A stretch of 64,000 bases of DNA from Candidatus Villigracilis proximus (GTDB lineage: Bacteria > Chloroflexota > Anaerolineae > Anaerolineales > Villigracilaceae). Shown here piece by piece: positions 51,300-60,479 of this stretch. Every line of letters starts with the position of its first letter. The stretch's first letter is position 1. The DNA is taken from positions 1-64,000 of the forward strand of contig JADKBB010000002.1 in NCBI GenBank assembly GCA_016715195.1. Reading direction: 5' to 3'. The notes beneath the pieces were generated by a model. It ran no database searches, was not told the origin of the DNA, and saw only the letters and a program-made list of their open reading frames with translations. The position numbers and the translations under genes were made by a program.

Positions 51300-52541
51300 A
51301 TGAGTGCAGATAAAATTCGAGTATTAATTGTAGATGATATTGCAGAAACGCGTGAAAACGTTCGCAAACTTTTGCAATTTGAGTCTGATGTAGACGTTGC
51401 TGGTGCGGCCGGTTCTGGAAAAGAAGGCATTCAACTTGCGCAGGAGTTAGATCCTGATGTCGTTCTGATGGACATCAATATGCCGGATATTGACGGGATT
51501 ACAGCTACGGAAATTATCAGGCAAAAACAGCCGCACATTCAAGTTATTATTTTGTCTGTACAGAATGATCAGAACTATATGCGACGGGCGATGTTGGCAG
51601 GGGCACGTGACTTTTTAACCAAGCCCCCGATGGGAGATGAATTAATCTCTGCGGTTCGTCGCGCAGGCGAGATGGCCCGTGCCGAAAGAGCAAAAGGTGC
51701 TCAACAACGCTTGGTTGCCACATCGGCTTCCGGGTCATCGGCTGCGATGGCGAACTTCACACCGATTTCAAAGGGAAAGATCGTAACTGTGTACAGTCCC
51801 AAAGGCGGGACTGGGTGTACAACTATTGCAGTTAACCTTGCTTTGGCTTTGAACAGTGAAGATACCCGTACTGTGCTTGTGGATGCAAATTTGCAATTTG
51901 GTGATGTCGCAGTTTTTGTCAACGAGCAGGGGAAGAATACAATTCTTGAACTTGCGCCGCGCGTTGATGAACTGGAACCGGATATTGTTGAAGAAATACT
52001 AATCAAGCATGAAGCTTCTGGTATGCGTATTCTTCCAGCTCCACAGCGGCCTGAAATGGCTGAAAAAGTTAATGCAGATCAGTTTTCCAAGGTTTTGCAG
52101 TATTTACAGCGAATGTATGCGTATGTTGTTATTGATACATCGCCGATTTTATCTGACGTAATTCTTTCAACCATTGATATTAGTGACGTGCTTGTGTTGG
52201 TCACTACTCAGGAAATCCCCTCCATTAAAAACGCCCGTTTGTTTCTTGATCTGTTGCACACATTGGGCATTGGCAAAGAGCGGATCATATTTACAATGAA
52301 TCGCTATGATAAACGGATCGCCATTACACCGGAGCGGGTAAGCGATAACCTGAAACAGGAAATCGTTACCACCATACCGCTTGATGAAAAAGTCGTGATT
52401 ACAGCAGTGAATCGCGGTGTGCCATTTATGTTGGACAATAAATCTCAACCAGTGGGAAGAGGAATTTTGTCTCTGGCCGAATCTGTTAGGACGCGGCTGG
52501 CCGCTTTGGAAGATAAAGATGAACCACTAGTTAGACGTTAA
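51300..52541 (+). CDS. TadZ/CpaE-like protein: receiver plus ParA-type ATPase
   Basis: This 413-residue protein has a receiver (RVLIVDDIAETRENV, VLMDINMPDIDG) joined to a ParA/MinD-type ATPase with the deviant Walker A SPKGGTGCTTIAVNLA. TadZ positions the Tad machinery in the cell. Its receiver is usually degenerate, but here the Asp pair and phosphoacceptor Asp are intact, so phosphorylation may be possible. Linker QQRLVATSASGSSAAM joins the two domains. Confidence 0.88.
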   Translation: MSADKIRVLIVDDIAETRENVRKLLQFESDVDVAGAAGSGKEGIQLAQELDPDVVLMDINMPDIDGITATEIIRQKQPHIQVIILSVQNDQNYMRRAMLAGARDFLTKPPMGDELISAVRRAGEMARAERAKGAQQRLVATSASGSSAAMANFTPISKGKIVTVYSPKGGTGCTTIAVNLALALNSEDTRTVLVDANLQFGDVAVFVNEQGKNTILELAPRVDELEPDIVEEILIKHEASGMRILPAPQRPEMAEKVNADQFSKVLQYLQRMYAYVVIDTSPILSDVILSTIDISDVLVLVTTQEIPSIKNARLFLDLLHTLGIGKERIIFTMNRYDKRIAITPERVSDNLKQEIVTTIPLDEKVVITAVNRGVPFMLDNKSQPVGRGILSLAESVRTRLAALEDKDEPLVRR

Positions 52542-52553
52542 GGAGTAATTTAA

Positions 52554-53995
52554 ATGTCATTGCTTCGACGCATTGAACAAGGTCAAGGGGGTGCCCAACA
52601 GGGTGGCTCTGCACCTGCGCCAAAACAGCCAGGTGAGGGGCAGTCAGGGTCTGGAGGCGGGGACAATTCACGTCTTTCTTCGTTACAGGCTAGGAGAGTC
52701 AGCGCTCCAGTTACATCACCTCAAGCTGGTTCTTATTTTGATCTAAAGACTCGTGTTCAGAATAAACTGCTTGCTGAAATCGATCCTTCCATGGATGTTT
52801 CCAAAACCGACGAGGTCCGGCGGACCATTCAGGATCTGTTTGAGCAAATTCTTACAGAAGAAAATATAGTTTTGTCTCGTCCTGAGCGCGCGCGTTTATT
52901 TGAACAGATCGCAGCAGAAATACTTGGGCTCGGCCCGTTGCAAACTTTATTGGAAGACGATACGATTACTGAAATTATGGTAAATGGCCTAAAAATATTT
53001 ACATTGAGCGTAAGGGTAAGTTACATCGGGTTCCGGTGACATTTGAGAGTAACGAGCATGTGATGCGTATCATTGATCGCATTGTTGCTCCGCTGGGACG
53101 CCGTATTGATGAATCCAGTCCATACGTGGATGCGCGCTTGCAGGACGGATCCCGTGTAAACGCAGTGATTCCCCCGATTTCCTTGGTTGGCCCTGTGTTG
53201 ACCATTCGTAAGTTTTCTAAAAATCCAATTTCTATTGAGCAATTAATTCAGTTTGGTTCGATTACAAATGAAGCCGTTCAATTTTTGAAGGCCTGCGTGG
53301 AAGCCCGTTTGAATATTATTATTTCCGGCGGTACAGGCTCTGGAAAGACCACTCTTTTGAATGTGCTTTCCGGTTTTATTCCATCTGATGAACGCATTTT
53401 GACGATTGAGAATGCGGCTGAGTTGCAATTGCGTCAGGAGCATGTTGTAACACTGGAGTCCCGCCCTCCGAATATTGAAGGCCGTGGCGAAGTTACCATT
53501 CGCGATCTGGTAATGAATGCACTTCGTATGCGTCCCGAACGAATTATTGTTGGCGAATGCCGTGGCGGTGAAACCCTGGATATGTTGCAAGCCATGAATA
53601 CCGGCCATGATGGTTCGATGACAACAGCACATGCCAATACTCCCCGTGATGCGATCTCCCGTATTGAAACCATGTGTCTAATGGCGGGGATGGATCTTCC
53701 GGTTCGGGCGATTCGTGAACAGATTGCAGGTGCGGTTGATGTGATTTGTCAACAGGAACGTATGCGCGATGGAACGCGTAAGGTGACCACAATTGCAGAA
53801 GTAAGCGGTATGGAAGGCGATGTGATCACAATGACCGATATTTTTGTGTTTGAACAAACAGGCACTGAGGAAGGCCGCATTATTGGCCGAACGCGCCCAA
53901 CCGGATTACGTCCAAAATTTATGGATAAAATCGAAGCGGCCGGCATTCATTTGCCTCCCTCGATTTTTGGCATTGGAGAACGTCGTCGGTATTAG
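52554..53995 (+). CDS. cpaF: Tad pilus assembly ATPase CpaF/TadA (one frameshift)
   Basis: The protein of about 480 residues powers pilus assembly. After a Gly/Gln-rich N-terminus it has a helical domain, then ATPase motifs: Walker A GGTGSGKTTLLNV, the Asp-box region ENAAELQL and Walker B-like ERIIVGECRGGE with HTAHAN-type MTTAHANT. The frame is lost near 52986 in VNG: adding a C in GGCCT restores NGPKNIYIERKGKLHRV and joins the two halves. GGAG precedes the start. Confidence 0.92.
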
Positions 53996-54126
53996 GAACT
54001 TCTTAAAAATGCTTAAGTAATTTGTCGGCTATTCCTGTGTTTTTGCCTTGTATTTTTCGTTGGTAAAAAATATCGGGAATTCAGTTTCGTAAAACTCTTT
54101 CCGATGGGCTACTTAAAAGGATCAAC

Positions 54127-55083
54127 ATGACTTCTTGGATCATTATCATCGGCGGCATAATTTTAATTATCCTGTTGATCGTGGGCGTTATTGTTTCTTC
54201 AAACAGTGAGCGCGCGATTGTTGAACAGCGCCTAAGTCAATATTTGGATGACGACAAACAGAGTCTTGAGCGGGATGCTCAACGCTCTGTAATTACTGAC
54301 TGGGTATCCAGGCGAGTTGAAAAAACATCGTTTGGCGACCGGGTTGCCCGAAGCCTGGCGCGGGCAGATTTAAAATTTAAGGTTGGCGAATACTTTGTTC
54401 TGATTATTGTTGCCATATTACTTGGTGGACTTTTGGCCTGGTTTATCGGGAATCGTCACCCGATTTCTGCTCTCATTGGAGCACTCGCAGGTGCTTTTGC
54501 CCCCGGCATGTATGTGTCTTCACAACAAAAAAAGCGGCTCGCAAAATTTAATGATCAATTATCGGATATGCTGAATTTGATGGTCAACGGTTTGCGTGCG
54601 GGGTATTCGACAATGCAGGCGATGGAAGCGATTAGTAAGGAACTTCCACCACCGATCAGTGACGAGTTTAGGCGTGTTGTGCAGGAGATGCAGATTGGTA
54701 TTCCGATGGAAACCGCCCTTGAAAACCTGCTTCGCCGTATTCCGAGTGAAGATCTTGATTTTATGATCACGGCGGTTAATGTTCAGCGTGAGGTTGGCGG
54801 TAACCTTGCTGAGATCTTAGATAATATCTCCTTTACCATCCGTGAACGGGTGCGTATTAAGGGAGAGGTGAGAGTGCTGACCTCTCAGGTACGGACATCT
54901 GGAAGTGTGCTTTCCTTGATTCCGTTTGGCCTAACGATTATTTTGTGGTTCCTTAATCCTGAATATTTATTGTCTGTTACACAAGGCGGCCCTATTTGTA
55001 CCGCAGTGATTATTTGTGTTGTTCTTGGGTTGATTGGTTCCAGTTATTTCATCATGATGCGTATTGCTGATATCGAGGTATAA
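54127..55083 (+). CDS. tadB: Tad pilus inner-membrane platform protein TadB
   Basis: This 318-residue protein has an N-terminal helix, two membrane helices (about 95-130) and two at the C-terminus. Its T2SSF domain contains LSDMLNLMVNGLRAGYSTMQAMEAI and REVGGNLAEILDNIS, which are typical of TadB. It forms the membrane platform together with TadC. AAAGGA precedes the start; 131 bases without a gene separate it from cpaF. Confidence 0.9.
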   Translation: MTSWIIIIGGIILIILLIVGVIVSSNSERAIVEQRLSQYLDDDKQSLERDAQRSVITDWVSRRVEKTSFGDRVARSLARADLKFKVGEYFVLIIVAILLGGLLAWFIGNRHPISALIGALAGAFAPGMYVSSQQKKRLAKFNDQLSDMLNLMVNGLRAGYSTMQAMEAISKELPPPISDEFRRVVQEMQIGIPMETALENLLRRIPSEDLDFMITAVNVQREVGGNLAEILDNISFTIRERVRIKGEVRVLTSQVRTSGSVLSLIPFGLTIILWFLNPEYLLSVTQGGPICTAVIICVVLGLIGSSYFIMMRIADIEV

Positions 55084-55084
55084 A

Positions 55085-56056
55085 ATGAATATTTCAACAA
55101 TTATTGCGATTATTGTTGCTGTCGTTATTTTAGGCGGCGCAGTTGCTCTGGTGGTAGTGGGGATGCGATTTTCACAACAGGGGCAGCAGGATGAATTTGA
55201 TCCTGTTATGTCCCGCCTTGCAGAAGCAACCCAGCGCGGTGAGACGGTATCCCTTGAAGAAGCGGAGTTGCAGCAGCCCTTTATGGAGCGTGTTGTCATT
55301 CCTGTTATTAAAAAGATGGGCGATATTTCAACCCGTTTTACACCGCAGAGACTTTTACAAGAAACCACACTTAAGTTGGAATTGGCTGGGAATCCAGGCC
55401 GGATTGATGCATCAACATTTTTGGCGACACGTTTTGTTGGCGCGGGTCTTTTTGGCGGATTGTTGCTTGTTGTTTCCATTTTTTCCGACAACAACTGGTC
55501 GGTGGGGAGAATTTTCCTCACTGTAATTATTTTTACCGCACTTGGATTTTTCTTCCCCCAATTATGGCTTCAAAGCAAAATTAACAGCCGCCAAAATGAA
55601 GTGCGCAAGGCAATGCCAGATGCGCTTGATCTGTTGACGATTTGCGTGGAAGCCGGTCTTGGTTTTGATGCTGCGATGTCAAAAGTCAGTGAGAAATGGG
55701 AAAATGAACTTTCGATCATGTTTGGCCGTGCCATTCGTGAGGTTCAATTGGGCAAGCCGCAGCGCGAGTCGTTGCGCGACATGGCAGACCGCATTGGTCT
55801 CCCCGAGTTGACGAGTTTTGTCGCAGCAGTTATTCAGAGTCAGATTCTTGGTGTAAGCCTTGCGAAAGTACTCCGCATTCAATCAGATCAGATGCGCATG
55901 AAGCGTCGTCAGTTTGCCGAAGAATTGGCACACAAAGCCCCGGTAAAAATGATTATCCCGATGGCTTTGTTAACCTTCCCGTCAATTATGATCATTCTTA
56001 TGGCTCCCGCGGGTTTCCAGATTGCCGGTGCCTTTGGGCCATTGCTGGGTAATTAA
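55085..56056 (+). CDS. tadC: Tad pilus inner-membrane platform protein TadC
   Basis: This 323-residue protein has an N-terminal helix, two helices around 120-165 and the T2SSF domain (RKAMPDALDLLTICVEAGLGFDAAMSKV, SQILGVSLAKVLRI) and a C-terminal hydrophobic end. It pairs with TadB. The start at 55085 follows GAGG in the end of tadB; stop and start are one base apart. No pilin, prepilin peptidase or TadE/F gene follows, so they must lie elsewhere. Confidence 0.9.
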   Translation: MNISTIIAIIVAVVILGGAVALVVVGMRFSQQGQQDEFDPVMSRLAEATQRGETVSLEEAELQQPFMERVVIPVIKKMGDISTRFTPQRLLQETTLKLELAGNPGRIDASTFLATRFVGAGLFGGLLLVVSIFSDNNWSVGRIFLTVIIFTALGFFFPQLWLQSKINSRQNEVRKAMPDALDLLTICVEAGLGFDAAMSKVSEKWENELSIMFGRAIREVQLGKPQRESLRDMADRIGLPELTSFVAAVIQSQILGVSLAKVLRIQSDQMRMKRRQFAEELAHKAPVKMIIPMALLTFPSIMIILMAPAGFQIAGAFGPLLGN

Positions 56057-56101
56057 AAATAAGAAAAAAATATCCCAATCTATTTTTTATAGAGGCGGAA
56101 T

Positions 56102-56836
56102 TTGTCGAAAATTTCTTTGACATATACTTTTTATCAGACATTATGGGCGGGGTTGGATCTGTTCTTCCCCCCTGTTTGCGGGGGGTGTGGTAAAAAAGGC
56201 TCAATCTGGTGTTTGGATTGCCAGAATAAAGTACAAATTTTAAATGGAATCCTTTGTGAAATGTGCGGCCTTCCGCAAACGAAGCAGGGTGTCTGTGATA
56301 CCTGCCGGGCAGACAGGCCGCATTTTCGCGCATTAAGAGCCTGGGCGATTTTTGATGACCCGATTCGCACCGCTTTGCATAAATTGAAATATCGCCGGAA
56401 TATTTCAATGGGATATTCTCTCTCGTTACAAATGAATGATTTTGTGAAAGATTTGAACTGGCCGATCGACATGATTGTTCCAATTCCATTGGGACGGAAA
56501 AGAATGCAAGAACGGGGATATAATCAGGTTGCAATGATTGCAAAACCGCTTGCAATGTCGCTAAATGTTCATTATGCGCCGAACCAGTTGAAACGTAGAA
56601 AAGAAACGCGTTCCCAGGTTGGGTTGTCCAGTATGGAGCGCAGGGAAAACGTTCGCGCGGCGTTTGAAGCAGGGATGGGGGTAATCGGAAAAACAGTTCT
56701 TGTAATGGATGATGTTTCTACAACAGGATCAACTTTATCGTCCAGTGCTGAAGTGTTGTATGCATCTGGAGCGAAAGACGTATTTGCGTTGACTGTCGCC
56801 CGCGCATTGCCTCATCACGGATTGAGGCACGTGTAG
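56102..56836 (+). CDS. comFC: ComF-family phosphoribosyltransferase-like protein
   Basis: This 244-residue protein has an N-terminal zinc-like Cys cluster (CGGCGKKGSIWCLDC, CEMCGLPQTKQGVCDTC) and a C-terminal phosphoribosyltransferase fold (VPIPLGRKRMQERGYNQ, VMDDVSTTGST). ComF proteins are linked to DNA uptake, and ComFC is a homologue of amidophosphoribosyl enzymes. It probably starts at a TTG preceded by GAGGCGG; the Cys cluster follows within 30 residues. It lies just after the Tad genes, and pilus-type machines can serve DNA uptake, but this is only suggestive. Confidence 0.88.
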   Translation: MSKISLTYTFYQTLWAGLDLFFPPVCGGCGKKGSIWCLDCQNKVQILNGILCEMCGLPQTKQGVCDTCRADRPHFRALRAWAIFDDPIRTALHKLKYRRNISMGYSLSLQMNDFVKDLNWPIDMIVPIPLGRKRMQERGYNQVAMIAKPLAMSLNVHYAPNQLKRRKETRSQVGLSSMERRENVRAAFEAGMGVIGKTVLVMDDVSTTGSTLSSSAEVLYASGAKDVFALTVARALPHHGLRHV

Positions 56837-56878
56837 GCGTTTGATGTTCAGTACTTTTCATCCCCAAAAGGAGGACGT

Positions 56879-57442
56879 ATGTCCAACAAAGTGGAAGTTC
56901 AGACACGTAATATCCGTTTGACCGAAAAGATCGAAGAATATGTAAATAAGAAAGCAGGTAATTTTGATCATTATCTGCCGGCAATTGAAGAGGCACGCGT
57001 TGAACTGGCGCATCACAAAGCCGCACGTAATGCCACAGATCGAAACGTTGCCCAGATCACCGTTTACGGTAAAGGCTTTACCCTTCGCACCGAGGAACGT
57101 GCCGATGAAGCTTTGGCAGCTTTCGATCAGGCATTGGACAATATGCAGCGTCAGATCGAGCGCTATAAAGGGAAGCACCAGCACGGGCGCGGTGATGGGC
57201 GTTCAGCCGCCGAAGCCGCCGAACCGATCATTGATGACGAAACCGGCGAACTCTCTCCACTTGTGGCGCGCAAAAAGAAATTTATTCTGTATCCAATGAG
57301 TGAAGATGAAGCAGTTGTGCAAATGCGTAATCTCGGACACGATAACTTCTTTATCTTTTATAATGCAGATACAAGCAAGATCAATGTGCTATATCGCCGC
57401 CGCAATGGAAGCTATGGATTGATCGAGCCGGAACTCGGCTAG
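56879..57442 (+). CDS. hpf: Long-form ribosome hibernation promoting factor
   Basis: This 187-residue protein has the N-terminal RaiA domain (VEVQTRNIRLTEKIEEYVNKK) and a C-terminal dimerisation domain (KKFILYPMSEDEAVVQMRN, DTSKINVLYRRRNGSYGLIEP). The long form dimerises ribosomes into inactive 100S particles in stationary phase. AAAAGGAGG directly upstream is a near-perfect ribosome site. The gene stands between comFC and folE, with its own terminator after it. Confidence 0.94.
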   Translation: MSNKVEVQTRNIRLTEKIEEYVNKKAGNFDHYLPAIEEARVELAHHKAARNATDRNVAQITVYGKGFTLRTEERADEALAAFDQALDNMQRQIERYKGKHQHGRGDGRSAAEAAEPIIDDETGELSPLVARKKKFILYPMSEDEAVVQMRNLGHDNFFIFYNADTSKINVLYRRRNGSYGLIEPELG

Positions 57443-57454
57443 ATCGACTCATTA

Positions 57455-57493
57455 AAAAACTGGTCTGGCGGCTTTGCTGTCAGACCAGTTTTT
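57455..57493 (+). terminator. Intrinsic terminator after hpf
   Basis: AAAAACTGGTCTG pairs with CAGACCAGTTTTT around a 13-base loop. It ends the hpf transcript just before folE. Confidence 0.85.
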
Positions 57494-57506
57494 ATTTGGA
57501 GCCATC

Positions 57507-58130
57507 ATGGAATTTGACGACATGAACGAAAAAGATGCTGAAAATGATAATATGGACAATCCTGCCATTGAGAGCGCAGTGACGCAAATCTTAAATGCCG
57601 TGGGCGAAGATCCTGAGCGTGAAGGCTTGCAGTTTACGCCGCGTCGTGTGGCGCGTATGTATCATGAACTGTTGGGCGGTTACACAATGGATTCAGACGC
57701 CATTATCAACGGCGCACTCTTCAATGTTCAATATGATGAAATGGTGCTGGTGCGTGATATTGAGTTTTACAGCATGTGCGAACATCACATGCTGCCGTTT
57801 ATGGGACGTGTGCATGTGGCCTATATCCCAGATGGCAAAGTTTTGGGTTTGTCGAAAATTCCGCGCATTGTGGATATGTACGCGCGCCGCCTGCAAGTGC
57901 AGGAGCGCATGACCCGTCAGATCGCTGATTTTCTGCGCGACTTGCTCAAGCCGCAGGGTGTGGCGGTGGTGGTTGAGGCGGGACACTTATGCTCAATGAT
58001 GCGCGGCGTGAAAAAACATGATGCGCGTATGACCACTTCCGCCATGCATGGCGCCTTCCGCGCCAACCTCGCCACCCGTCAGGAATTTTTAGCGAACATC
58101 TCACGCGGCGCTTCGCCGTTGCAGATCTAG
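57507..58130 (+). CDS. folE: GTP cyclohydrolase I
   Basis: This 207-residue enzyme converts GTP to dihydroneopterin triphosphate, the first step to folate. Marks are EREGLQFTPRRVARMY, the zinc site MCEHHMLPF with a later Cys in HLCSMMRGV, and AYIPDGKVLGLSK. TTGGAG precedes the start at 57507. An acidic N-terminal tail of about 25 residues is not part of the core. Length fits the family. Confidence 0.95.
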   Translation: MEFDDMNEKDAENDNMDNPAIESAVTQILNAVGEDPEREGLQFTPRRVARMYHELLGGYTMDSDAIINGALFNVQYDEMVLVRDIEFYSMCEHHMLPFMGRVHVAYIPDGKVLGLSKIPRIVDMYARRLQVQERMTRQIADFLRDLLKPQGVAVVVEAGHLCSMMRGVKKHDARMTTSAMHGAFRANLATRQEFLANISRGASPLQI

Positions 58131-58167
58131 AATTTTTTTTTGGATGTAAACCCCGCTTCGCTCTTAA

Positions 58168-58221
58168 TCTCAAACCTGATTCGCGTATTTGATCTTCATC
58201 GCCGCTGGATCAGGTTTGAGA
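58168..58221. terminator. Hairpin between convergent folE and lgt-like genes
   Basis: TCTCAAACCTGAT pairs with ATCAGGTTTGAGA around a 28-base loop. No T-run follows on either strand, so the strength as a terminator is doubtful. Confidence 0.4.
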
Positions 58222-58228
58222 AAATATC

Positions 58229-58948
58229 TCACTGTTTTTGAAATCTGTATTCAAACAAAACAAAGCAAAGAGCAAGAATTATCCATGCGATGAGTTGTTC
58301 CTGGCGCAAACCGTTGAAGATCAATGTGCTATTGCCCCGGAAGGCTTGAATGAAAAGTTGTGAAGCGGCAGTCAACGCGGCGTAGGTGAGGAAGAGAATG
58401 CCCGGGCGTGGATCATGCTTTTTGAACCAGAGCAGGCTGAAGATTAAGAGAGAGGCGAGCGTCTCATAGATTTGAGTCGGGTGGCGGGTGGCGTTCCAAA
58501 GATCAATTCCCCAGATTAAATTGGTCTCTTTTCCAAAAGCTGTGCCCGCTGCGAGGTGACTTAATCCAAGACCGATCGTGATAACTGCAAAGAAAGGCGT
58601 AAGCGCATCGAGCGTGGGCCAGAGGAAAAGCCCGCGGCGTTGACCATACACCAGCGCGACGATGAGCGCCGCAGCCAGCGCGCCGAGCGGATCGAAGATA
58701 TCAGTGTTGATGGAAACAATGTCAGCCGGGCTTTTGATGAAGGCAGGGAGGTTTTGCAAGACGAACGAAATACGCCCGCCGATGACAAATGCGATCAGTC
58801 CGTAAAAAGTAATGTTGTTCAGGTCTTCCTTGTTGACGCCGTGGCGCTCGGTGCGTTTTTCGGCGAGACTGAGTGCGATCCATGTAGCGAAAACAAGCAG
58901 GATCATGTGACGGGGTGGTGAAAAAATATTGCGGAATAATGTGAGCAT
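58229..58948 (-). CDS. Prolipoprotein diacylglyceryl transferase-like protein (Lgt family)
   Basis: This 239-residue protein has about seven helices. Family marks are GGRISFVLQNLP, RHPTQIYE and the C-terminal FRGNSTLIFNGLRQEQLIAW. Lgt moves a diacylglyceryl group to the Cys of prolipoproteins, which this cell has in number. The usual His-Gly-Gly segment in the central loop is replaced by FDPLGALAAA, so activity cannot be assumed. It starts one base after the TlpA-like gene stop. Confidence 0.72.
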   Translation of the reverse strand: MLTLFRNIFSPPRHMILLVFATWIALSLAEKRTERHGVNKEDLNNITFYGLIAFVIGGRISFVLQNLPAFIKSPADIVSINTDIFDPLGALAAALIVALVYGQRRGLFLWPTLDALTPFFAVITIGLGLSHLAAGTAFGKETNLIWGIDLWNATRHPTQIYETLASLLIFSLLWFKKHDPRPGILFLTYAALTAASQLFIQAFRGNSTLIFNGLRQEQLIAWIILALCFVLFEYRFQKQ

Positions 58949-58949
58949 A

Positions 58950-59486
58950 TTATTGTAGGATTTGTTCGATACGGGTGCGAAGCAGGGCTTCAGACATTGG
59001 GCCGCCGATCACGACTTCGCGAATGATGCCGGCGCGGTCAATAAAATATGAAGAGGGCAGTGAGCGCAGTTGATATAAAGCCGCCACATCGCCTGTTTCT
59101 TCAAGCAGAATGGGCAAGGTCAGGTTGTATTCCTGTATGAAGGGCACAACATTGAGTGGGTTGTCTTGATAGGTCATATCAACAGCGAGGACAATGAATC
59201 CCTGATCTTTATATTCCTGATACATCTTCTCAATGGCGGGCATCTCTGCCTGGCAGGGCGGGCACCATGTGGCCCATAAATTGACCAGCACTGCCTGTCC
59301 TCGTAACTCAGAGAGGGTGTAGGTTTCGCCGGTAGGTGTGCTGAGGGTGAAATCAGGTGCGGCAAAGCCAGCCTGTGGAGCAGAGACTCCATCTGTTGTA
59401 GTAGTTGTGTTTGCGCTCAGTGCGATCCACGAAGCGCCTGCCATCAGCAGAAGCAGGTAGAGAATGATTCTTTGATTTTTTTGCAT
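58950..59486 (-). CDS. TlpA/ResA-like thiol-disulfide oxidoreductase
   Basis: This 178-residue protein has an N-terminal membrane anchor (about 8-25) and a thioredoxin fold outside: VNLWATWCPPCQAEMPAIEKM with the CPPC active site and the cis-Pro region SLPSSYFID. Such proteins reduce disulfides for cytochrome c maturation or protect exported proteins. Start choice: the ATG at 59486 is preferred over one six codons upstream, as the hydrophobic anchor follows at once. Confidence 0.87.
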   Translation of the reverse strand: MQKNQRIILYLLLLMAGASWIALSANTTTTTDGVSAPQAGFAAPDFTLSTPTGETYTLSELRGQAVLVNLWATWCPPCQAEMPAIEKMYQEYKDQGFIVLAVDMTYQDNPLNVVPFIQEYNLTLPILLEETGDVAALYQLRSLPSSYFIDRAGIIREVVIGGPMSEALLRTRIEQILQ

Positions 59487-59575
59487 GATTGTCCGAGTAT
59501 ACATGAATTGGGGTGTAAAATAGCGTTTGTTTTGTGGTTGTTTAATTGTCTACATGGATGACTGGTTAATTACTT

Positions 59576-60337
59576 ATGCTTTTTACCGACTTCGCCTTTA
59601 TTGGCATTACCCCCAACACTTCACGCAAGTCTTTTGCTTACGCAGCACTGGATCACAATTTAAATCTACTTGCGCTTGCAGAAGGTGAACTAAATGAGAT
59701 CGTCGCCTTTATTGCGGATCGGAATTCCGCGATTGTGGCGATCAACTCGCCTTCAGGCCTCAACCGCGGATTGGTACGCGAGTTGACGAAAAAGAAGACT
59801 CTTACACCGGCGCAAGTCCGCCGTGTTGAGTTGCGATTGGCAGAGCATATCATGCGCGAACATGGGATTGCAGTGACAAAGACCCCCGCAAGCGCTGCAT
59901 TATGTCCTGCGTGGATGCAGGCGGGGCTTGAGTTGTATCGCAAACTCGAAAAGATGGAGTTTCAAAAATACCCCGAGAAGGATGCTCCCCGTCAAATTCT
60001 GGAAACGAATCCGCTGGCCGGGTATAGTGTGCTGGCCGGGCAGATCCCTGCGGCTCGCCCTTCTCTGGAAGGCCGTCTGCAAAGACAATTGATCCTTTAT
60101 GAAAATGGGGTGCGCGTTAAAGACCCAATGGATTTTTTTGAAGAGATCACACGACATAAAATGTCCAAGGGGATATGGCCGGTGGAGTTGTTGTATTTGC
60201 CAGATCAACTGGATGCGCTTGTTGCTGCGTACACTGCGTGGCTCGCCACGGAAAAACAAAATCAAGTGTCCTGCGTTGGGGATGCGCGGGAAGGTCAGAT
60301 CTTTGTTCCGGCTGCTGAGTTAAAAGATAAATACTGA
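59576..60337 (+). CDS. DUF429-like protein
   Basis: This 253-residue protein starts with a possible RNase H-type strand (FIGITPNTSRKSFAYAALDHN) and AIVAINSPSGLNRG. It later has CPAWMQAGLELYRKL, ILETNPLAGYSVLAG and DALVAAYTAWLA. This order fits DUF429, a predicted nuclease-like family of unknown function. No ribosome site is clear. It stands alone, divergent from the tlpA-lgt pair. Confidence 0.7.
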   Translation: MLFTDFAFIGITPNTSRKSFAYAALDHNLNLLALAEGELNEIVAFIADRNSAIVAINSPSGLNRGLVRELTKKKTLTPAQVRRVELRLAEHIMREHGIAVTKTPASAALCPAWMQAGLELYRKLEKMEFQKYPEKDAPRQILETNPLAGYSVLAGQIPAARPSLEGRLQRQLILYENGVRVKDPMDFFEEITRHKMSKGIWPVELLYLPDQLDALVAAYTAWLATEKQNQVSCVGDAREGQIFVPAAELKDKY

Positions 60338-60370
60338 GCCATAGACTTTGCATTATATGGAAGAAGGCTT

Positions 60371-60389
60371 TGGACAAAAATATTGTCCA
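60371..60389. promoter_or_regulatory. Palindrome upstream of transketolase (operator candidate)
   Basis: TGGACAA and TTGTCCA are separated by five bases (TGGACAAAAATATTGTCCA), a form like a dimeric repressor site. It lies about 90 bases before the tkt start, upstream of a weak TTGTCT-N19-TATAAA promoter (60401-60431). Confidence 0.35.
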
Positions 60390-60479
60390 TGGTTATTTTA
60401 TTGTCTGGAATGATTTAATGATAGATATAAAATCAAAATATCACGGTGGTAAAATCGTGCCATCACAGGAGATTTATTC

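Noticed and set aside
53030..53045. Possible programmed frameshift in cpaF
   Set aside because: Adding one base near 52986 restores the family sequence, and there is no slippery heptamer with a stimulatory structure; an error is simpler.
48124..56056. DegS/DegU-like pair and Tad genes as one operon
   Set aside because: A 342-base gap with a 21-base-arm hairpin and a new -10 box lies between them, so a single transcript is doubtful.
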